Shown here one piece after another: positions 50,205 through 63,430 of a stretch of 64,000 nt of DNA. The stretch covers positions 63,281,115 to 63,345,114 of the forward strand of contig OX439046.1 of the NCBI GenBank assembly GCA_949317995.1, in the 5' to 3' direction. The translations under genes were made by a program, and so were the position numbers. This stretch comes from Acholoe squamosa. Lineage: Eukaryota; Annelida; Polychaeta; Phyllodocida; Polynoidae. Within the stretch, counting starts at the first letter, position 1, and the number at the start of each line of letters is the position of its first letter. The notes below the pieces were generated by a model. It had not been told where the DNA came from and did not search any database. It saw only the letters and a list, made by a program, of their open reading frames with translations.

Positions 50205-50440
50205 CCTTTTATCACCCATATCCTGTGTGTTAATTGACAGTTACTGCTGCAGCACAGAACAGCCCCTTGAGTTATGGCTGTCCGGGTGTAACAAGATGAA
50301 CTGATCAATATACAGATAACACCCTGCTCTCAGTACGCCAATCACTGCATGCTTTCAGTACTAATCAGCCAGCTGATATGCTTTGTCACCAGTCACATGA
50401 CACAGATTGGCCAATTAGTCTACCCGTCAATAGCCCATTC
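50205..50440. repeat. Duplicate of 39700-40015
   Basis: Second copy of the segment described at 39700. No gene. Confidence 0.6.
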
Positions 50441-51820
50441 CTGTTTCATACTTTTATACTTGCCCACAGCCCATCACTATACTGCAGAGACAGATGGATG
50501 TGCTGAGACAATTCATAACACCAAAAGACCATCCAAGCCGTATGCCATGACTTCTCAATCCTGAACCAGACTGATCTTAGCTCAGTAGCAAGACCCTTCT
50601 CGAACTCAAAGTTCCCGTTTTAAATATCCCAAAGGAGTCAGTTTGGTTTCATCACAATCAGTTCATTTCACTACTCTACCCGCAATCTTCTGTCACATGA
50701 CTATTCATCATCCTGCAGGGATATTCTTTTTGTGTCTAGGTTCCAGACAGATCCATTAGTTTCAACCCGTTGCAGCAATCTAAATACAACACCATTACTC
50801 AAGGCCAGCCCTGCCGTGTTCAGGCTTTTCACTTTGTATAGTACAATTTTGGTTTCATACCTGATGTTTACTTCTATTATGTACTTATCAAAATATGAAC
50901 AAAATCGCACTCTAGAATTCTTACGGGGATCATTTAAGCTGTCTCCAATGAGCAGTTGGTCACGTGTCTCATGCATTCCATGACCGATTTTTTTTTTGTC
51001 AAACCTACTGAGTCAAACCTACTGAGGAATGTTATGAAAAAGGGACATTATAACTAAGTTTGATATTTTTCCTGTTCTATTTGAGATTGCAGTATGTAAT
51101 CTTGGGTTCGTTATGCAACCCGTATGTTTCTATGGATAACCAGATGTTTTGAACATGTAAATAAATTCGTGGTCTTTTGTAGAACCTATAGTCCTCTCGT
51201 AAATTTTGAATAACGACCACATTTAGATTCTTAGTGTTAGCGAGAGGTCGTCATCCAATCCTACCATAGCAGCATATTGTACAATAAACATGCCTCTTGC
51301 TAAAAACGTACTCGTCATGGTAGGATATTGTTATAACTTTACGACCAGATTGCTCTGCAACAGGCCACTGTTTTTATTACACGCTTCAGATTACACACTG
51401 AAGATTAATGTCTGTCTCAGGTGTATAGATCTACTAATGAAACCTCCATATGCTTACCCAAATAATTCTGTTAGTCCCGTATGAGACACGTGAATAGTGT
51501 TCATAGGGTTGTTCATCTCTAAATTATATCTAGGTTGTCATGGAAAATACATCCTTTATTGTCTTAACTCAAATTCCCCCCTTAGTGTTTCTTTTCTTTT
51601 CCAGTTTCTCTTTATTCACTTAGAACATATACCAGAGATTACAGTACTTCCTTTAATCATGTCCGAAGGATGGCGTAACAAATTAATGTATGGAGGATAC
51701 CGACTCTTAGGCCATTGGTGCAGAAATCTCTTCGGTAAAGAACATGCCATGGTGAGAAGCTATAATCATGATATCCTGCACTATATATCAGACCAGAAGG
51801 CTACTTCATAAGGTACAATA
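50441..51820. other. Non-coding flank
   Basis: 50745-50990 is a partial copy of the 35560 repeat. The remainder shows no gene or named repeat. Confidence 0.35.
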
Positions 51821-51948
51821 ATGGAATATAGCATAAATATGGCAGCACAAGGGTGGTATATTGAAGAATATTGCACGAGGCCGTTAGGCCGAGTGCAATA
51901 TCGTCAATATACCACCCGTGTGCTGGCATATTTATGCCATATTGCATT
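51821..51948. repeat. Long hairpin adjoining element copy B
   Basis: Arms of about 58 nt with few mismatches (ATAGCATAAATATGGCAGCA, GGGTGGTATATTGA, ATATTGCACGAGGCC and complements) close a loop at CCGTTAGG. The sequence is unrelated to the copy A hairpin, but size, position and the central GAGGCC...GGCCGAG style are the same. Confidence 0.85.
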
Positions 51949-52844
51949 TATACCACCTTTTCCTCCATTTTGTATTAATTTCTTACCTGATATCCACAGA
52001 ATATAGCCATGAGAAGACATTTTGTAAAAGCAAGCGATACGGCCCGGGTCAGCGCTCTGCGAGAAGCCATTGTTTTTGTTCCTTGCCGGGAGAGGCACCG
52101 CTGTGTATACAGTCACTTTTCGTATCGAATCCAACCATGACAAGTTTTCAAATTAAAACATACATATCCTTAGACATTCTAGATGAGTACTCCATGCTTG
52201 ATATGTCCGGTATCTTCAAAATAAATAAGAATCCATTGATTTTCCAAACCGGTCCGAAATTTTCGGCGTATTCCTCGTACGTCGAGCAGTTGACCTATAT
52301 CTACATCCGGGCCACTGACACACTTTCGCCGAACAAGGAGGCGGGTAGGAATGGCCGGACCGCGACTCACGTACGTTGGGAAAATCAATGGATTCTTATT
52401 TATATCGAAGAAAATGGAGAAAAGTAGCACGCATTTCTCGTCTATGGATCGTATACTTCTTGGGACTTTGATATTATAACATGTCATGGTTGGATTCCAT
52501 ACGAAAAGTGAGTGTGAAAATGCGGTACCGCTCCGGTCAAGGTCTTATTTATTTTCGCATTGGATTTCATCACCGTTCAGTGTGGCGCTATGGCTAATGT
52601 CTTCGCCTACCACCACTGCGGCCGGGGTTCAATCCTCATACGAGTTTGGACGGTTTTTCACATTGAAACAATGGCGAGACTAAATTTCTATGTCCGCCAG
52701 CGTCTCCCAAAATATTCTAAGTCCAACTTGACCTCGAAAAAGTATATCCAAAAATCCCAAAAATGCACATGTGCGTATATGCTCTCATAATGCACTGGTA
52801 GGAGAGGGCATAACAGTAAGGCAGGTGGCCGAATAGTGGTATAA
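51948..52844 (+). mobile_element. TTATACCAC-bounded SINE-like element, copy B
   Basis: 897 bp with the same ends and body as copy A. The tRNA-like region is at about 52581-52645 (GTGGCGCTATGGCTAATG ... CGGGGTTCAATCC), better preserved at the B box. The hairpin at 51821-51948 abuts it. Confidence 0.7.
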
Positions 52845-52962
52845 GTCACGGTATGTTAGGAAATGGCCTCCATACCCATACTATATCATCGTCTTAGAAC
52901 GGAGTGAGTATGTTATTACCTGTATTGATACCCAGGTGGAGCCTCAGTGCTGCTAGTCCAGC

Positions 52963-53366
52963 AGGCTGTTGCAAAAAGATTTGGAAACGATTTTGTCGGA
53001 GGTGGTATTCCCAAAATAGAACTGACTGACCTCAGGGAATCAATTCCCTGTTAGGTTGCCAAAAGATTATTGGTCATAGAAGTAGTTTAGGAGTGGTCAG
53101 GAACTGGTGAATGCTTCCTAATCGAGAACCATTTCCCAGCCAGTTCCTTTCTCCAATTCCCTGGCCTTTCGACAATGGGAAGCATTCAGGTGGAATTAAT
53201 CGTGGAACCAGTTCCTCAACTTTTTGCAATGCAGTCTAATTCAGAGTAAGTTAATTCCATTACAGTATAAGGTGGGAATTGGTCTCCCTGGGTGAAGAAT
53301 CGGGAGGAACTGGAAGATGCATTAGTTACAGTGAGAATTGAATTCCAAATCTTTTCGCAACAGCCT
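52963..53366. mobile_element. MITE, copy 1
   Basis: Terminal inverted repeats AGGCTGTTGCAAAAAGATTT at the left and the complement of about 23 bp at the right (TTCCAAATCTTTTCGCAACA). 404 bp, non-coding, with internal GGGAATCAATTCCC palindromes. Confidence 0.75.
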
Positions 53367-53390
53367 CCAGGTAGACTCCACCTGTCCGGG

Positions 53391-53796
53391 AGGCCGTTGT
53401 AAAAATATTTGGACTGGTTCTGTTGGAGGTGCTATTCACAAATTGGAACTGGCTGACCTCAGGGAATCAATTCCCTGTTGAGTTGCAAAATGATGATTGA
53501 TCATAGAAGTGGTTCAGGAATGATTTGGAATCAGTGAATGCTTCCTAAGCGAGAACCAATTCCTGGCTAATTCCCTCCTCTATTTCCCTGGCCTACCTAC
53601 CAAAGAAAGCATTCACGTGGAACCAATCATGTAACCAGTTCCCACGACCTTTTGCAAAGCTGTTTAAATCAGAGTAAGTCAATTCCATTACAATATAAGG
53701 TGGGAATCAGTCTGTCAGGATGGAGAATTGGGGGGGGGGACTGGAAGGTGTGTTACCTACAGCGAGAATCGTTTCCCAATCTTTTTGCAAGAGCCT
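53391..53796. mobile_element. MITE, copy 2
   Basis: 406 bp, same family and orientation as copy 1, 24 bp downstream; more diverged termini (AGGCCGTTGTAAAAATATTT / CCCAATCTTTTTGCAAGAGC). Confidence 0.7.
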
Positions 53797-53928
53797 CCAG
53801 GTGTATGACCTACATTGCTGCTACCAATTACCTACATGCTATGGGTTTGGTTGGCTTGGGGTATGTTTCAGAAGGACTAACAATCACCAAATGACCCTTC
53901 TATAACAATTTTCAGATTCTTGTCGAAT

Positions 53929-53932
<4 letters not shown>

Positions 53933-53979
<47 letters not shown>
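53933..53979. repeat. (AT)n microsatellite
   Basis: AT dinucleotide run of about 47 bp. Confidence 0.95.
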
Positions 53980-53982
<3 letters not shown>

Positions 53983-56900
53983 GCAGGTGATTGTTTAGAT
54001 TTTCTAATTCACAGGAGATTTGTCGCACGGTGTGCAAATCTGTATAATGATGTATGCATCCAATTGATTAAGCAATTAATCGATTGAGAATTGAGGCAAT
54101 TAGCAGTTCTTGAAATATTACAGAAATATATATGCAGTAAAAACAAAGATCACTGAATATGGACCACAGCCAGACACTCACTATGCTTCTTATCATAGCA
54201 TATACATGATCATGTACACAGTCCCTCTCACCCTAAGGTATTGTTGTACTTTATGTCGTGCACAGTTATCTCGTCCAATCATCTGAGGGGAACAAACGTA
54301 TGACTTCATTTGGTGCATGGCCTCTGACTAAACAAAAGAAGACTATTTGGGAATTTTGGGTAAAATAAATGTTGTAAACAACATCTTCTTTATGTTTAAA
54401 TGGACCTGAAGACAAACGCTACAGGCTGACCAATGTTAGATGTTCTATTGCTAATCTCAAATAACTTTGCATAGTAATAGTTTGGTATACAAGGAATAGA
54501 AAAATGCAAAGATATTCCCTATGTCACCACACTTATTTTGATTTTATGACCACTTAATTCAAAAAATGCCTTAACTATAGAAACAAATTGGAAAAACATT
54601 TTTTTCATATTTTGCACCACAGTGAACAACCTTCTATGATTCATCTATGACACTCTCTGAGTATATAAAGGACATCTTTACAAACATTTTAAAAGAAGAA
54701 AAATGGGGGTCACCATTGAAATTCAAAAAAATTATTTTTCCGTAACTATAGAGTCCTATGGGAATTTAAATGGCATATACATATCTTTAATGTATCTATA
54801 GTGATCAGAAATGAGCTGAAAAAATATGCACAGGTAAAGTGGTCCAGTTGGGGTGAGAAAACTTATTGAAATAGTATAAAAGATGAGTTCTGATTTCTGC
54901 CACCAGGCAGCTTCTCTGTACCGGTAGTGTTTGTCTTTAACGATTTCTCAAGGGCGTTGATGAACGTTAGGAATGGGAACTTTAAAAGCTATGATTTATG
55001 ATTTCTACAAGTTGAATGGTTTTAGCCCTCCCCCAACAGCAAAACAAAAAGAAAATCATTTAACCTAAAGATGAAATAAAATGAATGTTAATTTGAGTTG
55101 AGAATCCCGTTTTTGTCCTTGAAAAAGGGTCAATATCTCTCCCCTCCCCCCGAGGGGGTAACAACCCGGGTAACGATTCCCCCTTCCCCTTCCCAACACC
55201 CACCCCCCTTACTGTTAATAAGAAATGACATTGCCTTAGGCATACTAAACTGGTGCAGTCCAATTACATTCATAAAGCTACACATGTATAATATAGTATC
55301 CTATGCATGAATCGTCCCGAAACACGTGACAACAGCATGTGACCAACATGTAAAACCCCATGTATAGGTCGCACAGTATCTAGGCTCTTTTAAGGGGGTG
55401 TCAAGCATGTCCTCTGCGCATGGTTCTGCACATATAGACTTATGTATGGTTAGTGGGAGGTGCTCCAAAAATGAGCCAACCTGGGTGAGGGGCGAATCAA
55501 TGATTTTCAGATCACTAAGGCTGCTGTCCTACTAATAGGATCACACAGCCAACTGTTTGTGGTGGGTGCAGCGGCAGTATAGGGCTTTGTGGCAAAAATG
55601 CCTGGGACCACATGGTCAAAATACATATTCTAGATGCAGAAGGTTGATGAGAATATTCTAGGAAGGTTATACAGAAATTTAGCTACTCTTTGATGACATT
55701 CCATGCATATCTATGATAAAACACTGTATAATCCTATCACAGCTTTATAGATTCGTTATATCTAATAAACTAGCCTGGGACCCCTATATTTTCGTACTAC
55801 TATTGCGAAGTTTTGGTGAACTTTTAGCTACTTTTAAGGTTGGTCGCTACTCTTTAGCTAAAGTCATCAGAAAATCTTCAACTTAAATCATATAGAATTG
55901 AATAATGAAAAGAGAAATGGGGGTCCCGAGCTACTTTTTAAACTACAGAATTTTGAAAATTAAAATATTTCATTAATTTTCTCTAAAATGAGAAAAAAAA
56001 GTGAAAATTTTCTTGATTTTACTTGATATCAACCATCAATCACAGAAATCTGAAACTTTTAGCCATGTGGCAATGCATTCTGGGTACGATTGTGCTGTTT
56101 TAGGGAAAGGTGAGGTCAATTTGTCATAATCTTGTGCTGTTTTTGCCTGAAAACAGTACCAAAAATCATCAAAATCTTTTTATACTTTCTCAGAAAATGC
56201 CTTACACAATTATCTTTCTTGTGATGATAATTTTGACACATGGTTCCACACATAATTTCAGTGTTTTGGACAATTGAAATAAAAAGTACTCCAAAAATGA
56301 ACAGAATTTCATTTTTGGTGCATTGCATGATGGGTAAAATGGCAACAGTCCCAATACAAAATTGTTTCTAGCTATACTCACAGGTATTGTGAGCATTATA
56401 GTAACTTAAACACTTTCATTTGGAACATTTGAGAGCTATAAATGTAAAAAGAAAATGAGAAAAGGCTAAAATAAATCTAGATGTAAATATACCAAAATTT
56501 CAAAGTGTCACAAAATTCTCAATTCTTATGAAAATGACCCAAAACTTGCTTGTGGTTATTTGGGATTTATGTATGTGTCTGCCTACCAAAAATGGTGCCA
56601 TTCAGATGAATATAACCTACATGTGCAGGTACCTGCGCCATGGGTTCATTTTCAACAAGTAGCGACCAGCCTTAACCAATGGGCGCCATCCACCTTAAAG
56701 GCCTTCTGCTTAAAGGTTTTTGTAATTGTCCATACGCCATAGCCGCTTGTACACATGGTTTTACGGTAGTAGAAGTAGTACTGGTAAACTGAATGTACTT
56801 GGGCAGTATCCTTCTTAACCCATAAAGGGCCACTTATGTATTGATGCGTTATACCTATTAGCTACCACGATGCATGTATGCAAAGCTAGTGACTAAATCA

Positions 56901-57370
56901 CTCAGGCTACGCCCATGAATCATGCCTATATATGAGACTGATACCAAGGCTTCTACAGGGTAGCTCCTGCTGACACACTCTGCAGGGTGGTCATGAAGAT
57001 GATACCTCCATGAAGTATACTCTCCACTACTTCATTTGCACGACGACCAATGGGCATGGTGTACTCCTGCAATAGTTACCCCTAAAGGACTTGTTGAAGT
57101 AAGTCAAGGCCAAACCTCTTAAACCGTGTCCTAGAATGAGGGTGAGGCCACCCTAACCTCTTTGCACCACAGTGACCCTTAATCGACTTTATGATGAGCT
57201 CTACCTGTACTTATGTTGGCACCCTGCTAGGGGCCCCCATGTCCCATGTTTATTTTGAAAAGAAATGTCCATGGTGCCTATCAATTGAAAAAAAGAGATA
57301 CATATTCTCCTATCAGTTTTGAAAAAAAGCCGTAGTCTCCATATATGTATATTTTATAAAGATCTGTATG
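53980..57370. other. Non-coding AT-rich flank
   Basis: No gene. 54420-54720 is related to 60595-60680 and 61985-62300 (ACAGGCTGAC..., GATAATCTCAAATTACTCT and variants). 56815-57065 is a diverged copy of the GCTGATGCAT family. Several short imperfect palindromes, none diagnostic. Confidence 0.4.
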
Positions 57371-57660
57371 ACCCTATCGATTTTAAGAAAACCCCCATGT
57401 GATTGTGACCCTATCGATTTTAAGAAAAAACCCATGTGATTGTGACCCTATCGATTTTGAGGAAAACCCCATGTGATTGTGACGCTATCAATTTTAAGAA
57501 AACCCCCATGTGATTGTGACCCTATCGATTTTAAGAAAAAACCCATGTGCTTGTGACCCTATCGATTTTAAGAAAAAACCCATGTGATTGTGACCCTATC
57601 GATTTTATGAAAACCCCATGTCTCAATATCTCCCCATCGATTTTAAGAAAAGCCTATGTC
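57371..57660. repeat. 36-38-bp minisatellite, about 7 units
   Basis: GACCCTATCGATTTTAAGAA followed by AACCCATGTGATTGT recurs tandemly; the last units degrade (CTCCCCATCGATTTTAAG). Confidence 0.9.
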
Positions 57661-60439
57661 CCCCACGTCGATTTGAGAAAAGGCCAATGTCCTCTATCAA
57701 TCACCAGGTAACACAAAAAGAAAACCCTGCACTGTAATACCCCGTGTATAAGGTGCACCCACTGAATGTAGACCTATAAGGCACACTCTGAGTTCAGGAG
57801 CATAGTATAAGTCTCGGTTAGAGTCAAATCTTGGCAACTTTGCCTCGGTTCGAGTTACATCCCAACATACAAGGGGCAGCCCAAACTTTGGATAATCATG
57901 TAAAGTAGAGCCTATAACAACATTGGCAAACTATTTTCATCAATGTTTATAAAGACAAAGTCAAGAAAACTACAGCTCTACTGTAGGATTTACAACTTTT
58001 TGTCCGATCAATGCCATTCTGATGGGGATAAAGTTAAATACCTTTGCAAGAATATTTCGATTATGTTCCATATTGTTTTAGGATCATTTCAGTTTTATCA
58101 TTTCGGAAAGCCGCCCATAAATAAACCTTTTAGAGCTGGAATTGGGGTGTCCGTAGAGATATGCTTCACCATTTAGCCTAGGAGTGTACAGGAGCATGGC
58201 ATATGACATTTTGTACGCCACGGCTTGTTCAGCTTGTTCATATAGGAATTCCATAATTGTGTTTTTTTTTGTTATAGGTAGAATAAAAGCCATACCTTGT
58301 ATCTTATATCCTAGGTATTGCAGTGTGTCCATGTACCAGGTCATAGTACATATCCGTATACCAGGACATTGCCATAAGCCTCACAAAGAATACAAACCTC
58401 CCAAAGAACCCTCCCACCCATTCACTCCCTCCCCTCACCTGACCTCTACATTAGTAGTTCACTAGGCCTAAAGGTCTTATTCCACTGTAGCTCATTTAAA
58501 CTTTCTCCTTCCAGCTTGACAGAAAAAGTTTCCTTTAATTTGTAATAGAATGACGGACAGTGAAAGCAGTTTTCCAATCGAAATCAAACTATTCCAGAGA
58601 GCCTTTAAAAAAACACAAAAAAAACCAAACTTTTCTCCAAGTATCTTTTTTTTCCGAGAAATCTTTTTTTCAGTAAGATTTTGTATCTTAAGAGATGACT
58701 TTACATTTTTCCATTTAAATTGAACTTTTGCAGTCAGCTCTTGACCATTGATTGACGGCCAGTGGAATCAGAAGTACTGACTTCAAGTCAGAGGTGCACT
58801 GAGAATGCCTGAGATCTGACTGGAAAGGTCAACTTTGCAATAGAATCAGACACCACCTTATTCATTCAAATCTGGATATAATAGGCAAAGGTTCACGAGG
58901 ATTGGATCTGACTGAGGGTTATCTCATGTTATTTTGGTCATACTCATACATATTCAGAGCTATTTCAAAATGGCATAAAATGTTTATTTACATGGTTTAT
59001 GGTCATTCTGGATGCTTTTACTGGCCGTGATCGATATACCGGCTAGGGTTATCTCACGGGGTGTGTGACATACGGAGTTCCTAGGTAAATCCTGTGGAGC
59101 GTCCATATTCCACTGCTTCCAACATGAAATAATGGCTTTTACTGACTGCAATGGAACAAGGCCTTAACTGATAACTGTACTGGTGTAGGGACATCCAGCA
59201 GTAACCCTCATAATGTGCCAGGCCAGCCAAGCCTAGGGATCTCCATCTTCTAAGCCATCCCCCGTACCTTCCTATATGCCAAGGTGCATTCCATGCCTTC
59301 AAACCGTAATTCTCTTCCATGCCTTCAAACCATATAATTACATATAGAACAGTGGTCTTATTTATTGAGCCCTCCCCCCTTTTCCCCTTTTTGAAGCCGA
59401 GGTAGGAGCCAAACTCCCGCAATATTACTGAGTACAACCTCACCATCACAGTCTGTGTACCACTAACATCACTGCAAGGTAAGGCTATTTTAATTAATCT
59501 GATATTTTGTAATCAATAATGATCGGACTAAACTTTAGCAGGGGGTGTTAGATTATGGATTAAGAGAGAACAACTACGAACGAATTCCATGTCCTTACTT
59601 CGAGGTGCTTCGTGCTCTTGGAGCTATCTTTGAACCTGTGTATATGCCGCACCTGGAAGGCGATTCATAAGTCAAACGATTATTAGCTATAAACGTTGCT
59701 TTGGGACAATCGGGTGAGTGCCAAAAAAAAATGTGATGATCGTTTTGATGGTATTCATATCATCTTATATTGGATTTACAATGTTAGATTATAAAGGATT
59801 ATCATGAAAGATTTTCGTTTCACCGAGACTATTACTTGGGATCGTAAACTATCATGTCATGCTGGTCGTTTCAACAAAAGAAGATTCTTTTATACTTATT
59901 AATTAACCCCCTGTTTAGATACACTGTACATTGAGTTTGTGTATAAGCTGCACTTGGAGCCTGAAAAGATTGACTTGCGTTAGAAGATTTTTATTGCTTA
60001 AGAATTCACAAAGTGGTTTTGTCATGACAAGCAAATTGGGTTCATCGACTACACCCTTCAGTATACTAATGTTCATTTTAGGTACACAAATCTTTACATG
60101 TCGAGAATAAGAACCCAATGAAAATAAATCTCATATAAAATCGCGGTATTTTATAATTTGTGTATTCTATATTCACATATAAATAAAAGGTAAATGCCCC
60201 CGTTTTTACATTCTAAACAATTTTGAAAAATCATGAAAATCTTCTTTTGAAACTGTAAAAAATCTGAAGTCAATACGCTTTGCTGGGGTAGGTCGGATGA
60301 CCGAAAATCAAACCATTGTTTTTCTTTTTAATTGGTTTGAAAAAAAAAACGAGACCAACTTGAGATCCTTTTTTCTCGCCTCAGTCTAAATGTAGTTGCT
60401 GTGCACTAAGGGCTAGGGACATTGTTACATTTGGCTTTT
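57661..60439. other. Non-coding flank, nothing recognised
   Basis: No supported gene or RNA. A 122-codon minus-strand open stretch at 59081-59449 has no recognisable motif and is not called. Confidence 0.35.
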
Positions 60440-61420
60440 AACCCTTTAAAAATGGTGTCACAACTTGGAATTTTGTCACTTTTATAAATGTTCTGGTGCA
60501 GGGGAGTGGTGGTAGAAAGAGGAAATAGTCAAGGTGAGTGGGGAGGGAAGTCGTTACTAGTTTTACAAAGTCTTTGGCCCCTTGTTTTTATTGGGCAGAG
60601 ATCAAATTACTCTGGATTATATATATTAGTTTGATATACTAGGAATAGGACAATGCAAAGAAAAACCTATGACAAGTGCATACCTATTATCATTTTCATA
60701 ACATAATATGAAAATAATATGAGGTGTGCACTGTCACATTTTTTTTTTAATAATTCCCAGTCTAAATTAACTAAAGGTAGGAGACATTCAAGGGACCAAT
60801 ATCAAGGATCTACTTGAAGAAACAAGATACATTAGACATTTCATTTGTTTTAATTACCCCCCCCCCCGCTCCTCAAGCATCTTTGCTTACAGCCACCCCA
60901 TCCCTACCAGAAATAGACCTGGTGCAAGGTTTATGGCTTTCTTCACACATGGCATGAGGGCCAAGGTTACAGTTCGTCACCGGCAGTTATTTGAAGGCTG
61001 CTCCGAAGGTGGAGGTTGGGGGGTAGGCTTCTATGTCCAATAACAAGGGCAGGGTCTGTATAGGTGGGGGAGGGGATTAAAATTTTCAATCTTGAACCCT
61101 CAGAGGGGGGCATGTTTTTACCCCCCTCCCTGTCCCCTTGCATCAATTGTCTATTAGAGAAATACATGGGAAGTATACATGTAATCCCTCCTAACAACCG
61201 CGGAAATAGTTCAATAAGTTCAACAAATAGTGGGAGGTATTGGGGCCAGTCTTGGATGTGCCCAAATTGTACTAAATAATAGGGCATATATACAGTCTGG
61301 GGTAATCCTTATTGAACCACTGACATTACAATGGTTTGCGTTCAGTAGGTGTTCTTCAATGTCCTTACGTTATACCTAAAGTCAAGAGAATATGTCATCT
61401 TGGTTGTGGGTAAATCTATT

Positions 61421-61480
61421 GCCTGGTTAGCTCAGTCTGTAGAGCAAAGGTGTTTTAATAATTGCAGGCATCATGAGCCC
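61421..61480 (+). repeat. tRNA-like SINE relic
   Basis: GCCTGGTTAGCTCAGTCTGT begins a tRNA-Lys-like 5' half; the anticodon arm is scrambled and a G-run replaces the 3' half. Confidence 0.5.
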
Positions 61481-63250
61481 GGGGGGGGGGGCACTTCATA
61501 TGTTTTGCTACAGCATGTGTGCGGCTGGCAAGGGTACTCCTTGACCGAAATCCCCCAGGGGTCCCATTTTTAAGACAAAGTCCCCCTAACATGGGTCTTC
61601 TTTTGAGCAAAAATTAATTGAGTGTCCCCCCCGGGCCCATGGTTTGAAAAAAAAACAGTCCAAATTGAGATCTTTTTTCTCGCATCAGTATCGCTGTAGT
61701 TGCTGAGCACTAAGGTCTATGGGCTTTGATGCATTTGGCTTTTAACCCTTTTAAAATAGTGTCACAATTCGGAATTGTGTCACTTTTATGAATGTTCGGG
61801 AGCAGGGGAGTGGCGGTAGAAAGAGGAAATAGTCAAGGTGGGTGGGGAGGGAAGTCGTTACTAGTTTTACAAAGTCTTTGGCCCCTTGTTTTGATTGGGC
61901 AGAGATCCTTAACAATAACATTATTATCCCACCGCCACCACTATCTCCTTGGTCTGATGTCATCCAGATCCCTTTCATATAAATGCTACAGGCTGACAGG
62001 TATAGTTTATTGTCTATTGATAATCTCAAATTACTCTGGATTATATATATTAGTTTGATATACTAGGAATGGGACAATGCAAAGAAAAACCTATGACAAG
62101 TGCATACCTATTATTATTTTCATAACATAATATGAAAATGATATAAGGTGTGCACTGTCACATTGTTTTGTTTTTTTCAAAAAATTATTTTGTGCCACAG
62201 CTAATGACCTTCCAATAAGTCATCTATATGAGACTCTTTGAATACATAAAGGACATGTAAAAAACACTTGGAATATAGAAAAATGATTTTTTAATAATTC
62301 CCGTTCCAAATTTACTAAAGGTAGCAGACATTCAAGGGACCAATTTCAAGGATCTACTTGAAGAAACAAGATACATTAGACATTTCATCTGTTTCTATTA
62401 CCCCCTCGCTCCTCAAGCGTCTTTGCTTGCACCCGCCCCATCCCTATACCAGAAATAGACCCAATGGAGGGTGTTGCTCCTATAGTAAAAGGAAGAGCTG
62501 GCTAAAAATGCCCTTGTTTCCAGTCCTTTCTTTTCATGTAGCTATAACTTGTCCCTTTCGTTGCTCACAAGTGGACATTCAAGTACAATGCTCAAAAAGG
62601 GGATTTCAAGAGTAGGTACCTAGTTTGAAGAAGTCAGTCAGTATAATATACTATAGAGTGTGTGACATGAGTAGGTACCTGATAGTGCAGTTCTCTCTGT
62701 TTTAAACAAGGCAGATGACCTTTCAGACAAATGTGGTGAGTGCAAGTTGCATGGTGAAGCAGAGCGTGACTTCTTTTGAAAAGAGGGTATCTACTGACAG
62801 CTCTTTTTACCATAGGAGCAACAAGCACCAGTTCAAGGGTTCCTGAATAGAACTGGTGCGAGGTTTTCTTCACACATGACATGAGGGCCAAGGTTACAGT
62901 TATTTAAATGCTGCTTGGACATTTTATGAGTTTCTTCATGCTTGACACGACGGCGGAGGTTAGGGGGTAGGGTTCTATGTCCCATAAAAAGGGCAGGGTC
63001 AGTATAGGTGGGGGAGGGGAATAAAATTTTTAATCTTGAACCCTCAGAGGGGGGCATGTTTTTGCCCCCTCGCTGTCCCCTTGCATCAATTGTCTATAAG
63101 AGAAATACATGGGAAGTATGTAATATCTCCCACCAACCGCGGAACTTATACCAGTTCAATAAGTTCCACAAGGAGAGGGAGGTACGGGGCCAGTCTTGGA
63201 CATACCTAAAGTCAAGAGAATATGTCATCTTGGTCGTGGGTAAATCTATT

Positions 63251-63310
63251 GCCTGGTTAGCTCAGTCTCTGTCGAGCAAAGGTTTGTAATTGCAGGCATC
63301 ATGAGCCCAG
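63251..63310 (+). repeat. tRNA-like SINE relic (duplicate)
   Basis: Copy of the 61421 relic in the second unit of the duplication, with a small insertion after the A box. Confidence 0.5.
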
Positions 63311-63430
63311 CGGGGGGGGGGGGGGCACTTCATATGTTTTGCTACCGCCTGTGTGCGGCCTGCAAGGGTACTTTTTGACCGAAATCCCCCCAGGGGGTCC
63401 CATTTCTAAGTCCCCTTAACATGGATCTTC

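Larger units (their letters stand above)
60440..63430. repeat. Tandem segmental duplication (1.3-1.9 kb units)
   Basis: 60440-61530 matches 61730-63340 in the same order: GGGAGGGAAGTCGTTACTAG at about 60540 and 61843, CCTCAGAGGGGGGCATG at 61100 and 63042, and the GCCTGGTTAGCTCAGTCT relic at 61421 and 63251. The second copy carries extra sequence near 62450-62800. Long G or C homopolymers (61481, 63311, 63538) occur in and beside it. Confidence 0.75.

Noticed and set aside
49840-50304. 154-codon open stretch containing a Leu/Ser run
   Set aside because: The run is a translation of the (TC)n microsatellite; the opposite strand gives an Arg/Glu run for the same reason.
45139-63310. tRNA genes
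   Set aside because: The A and B boxes are recognisable, but anticodon arms and acceptor stems are damaged in every case, so they are SINE-type relics.
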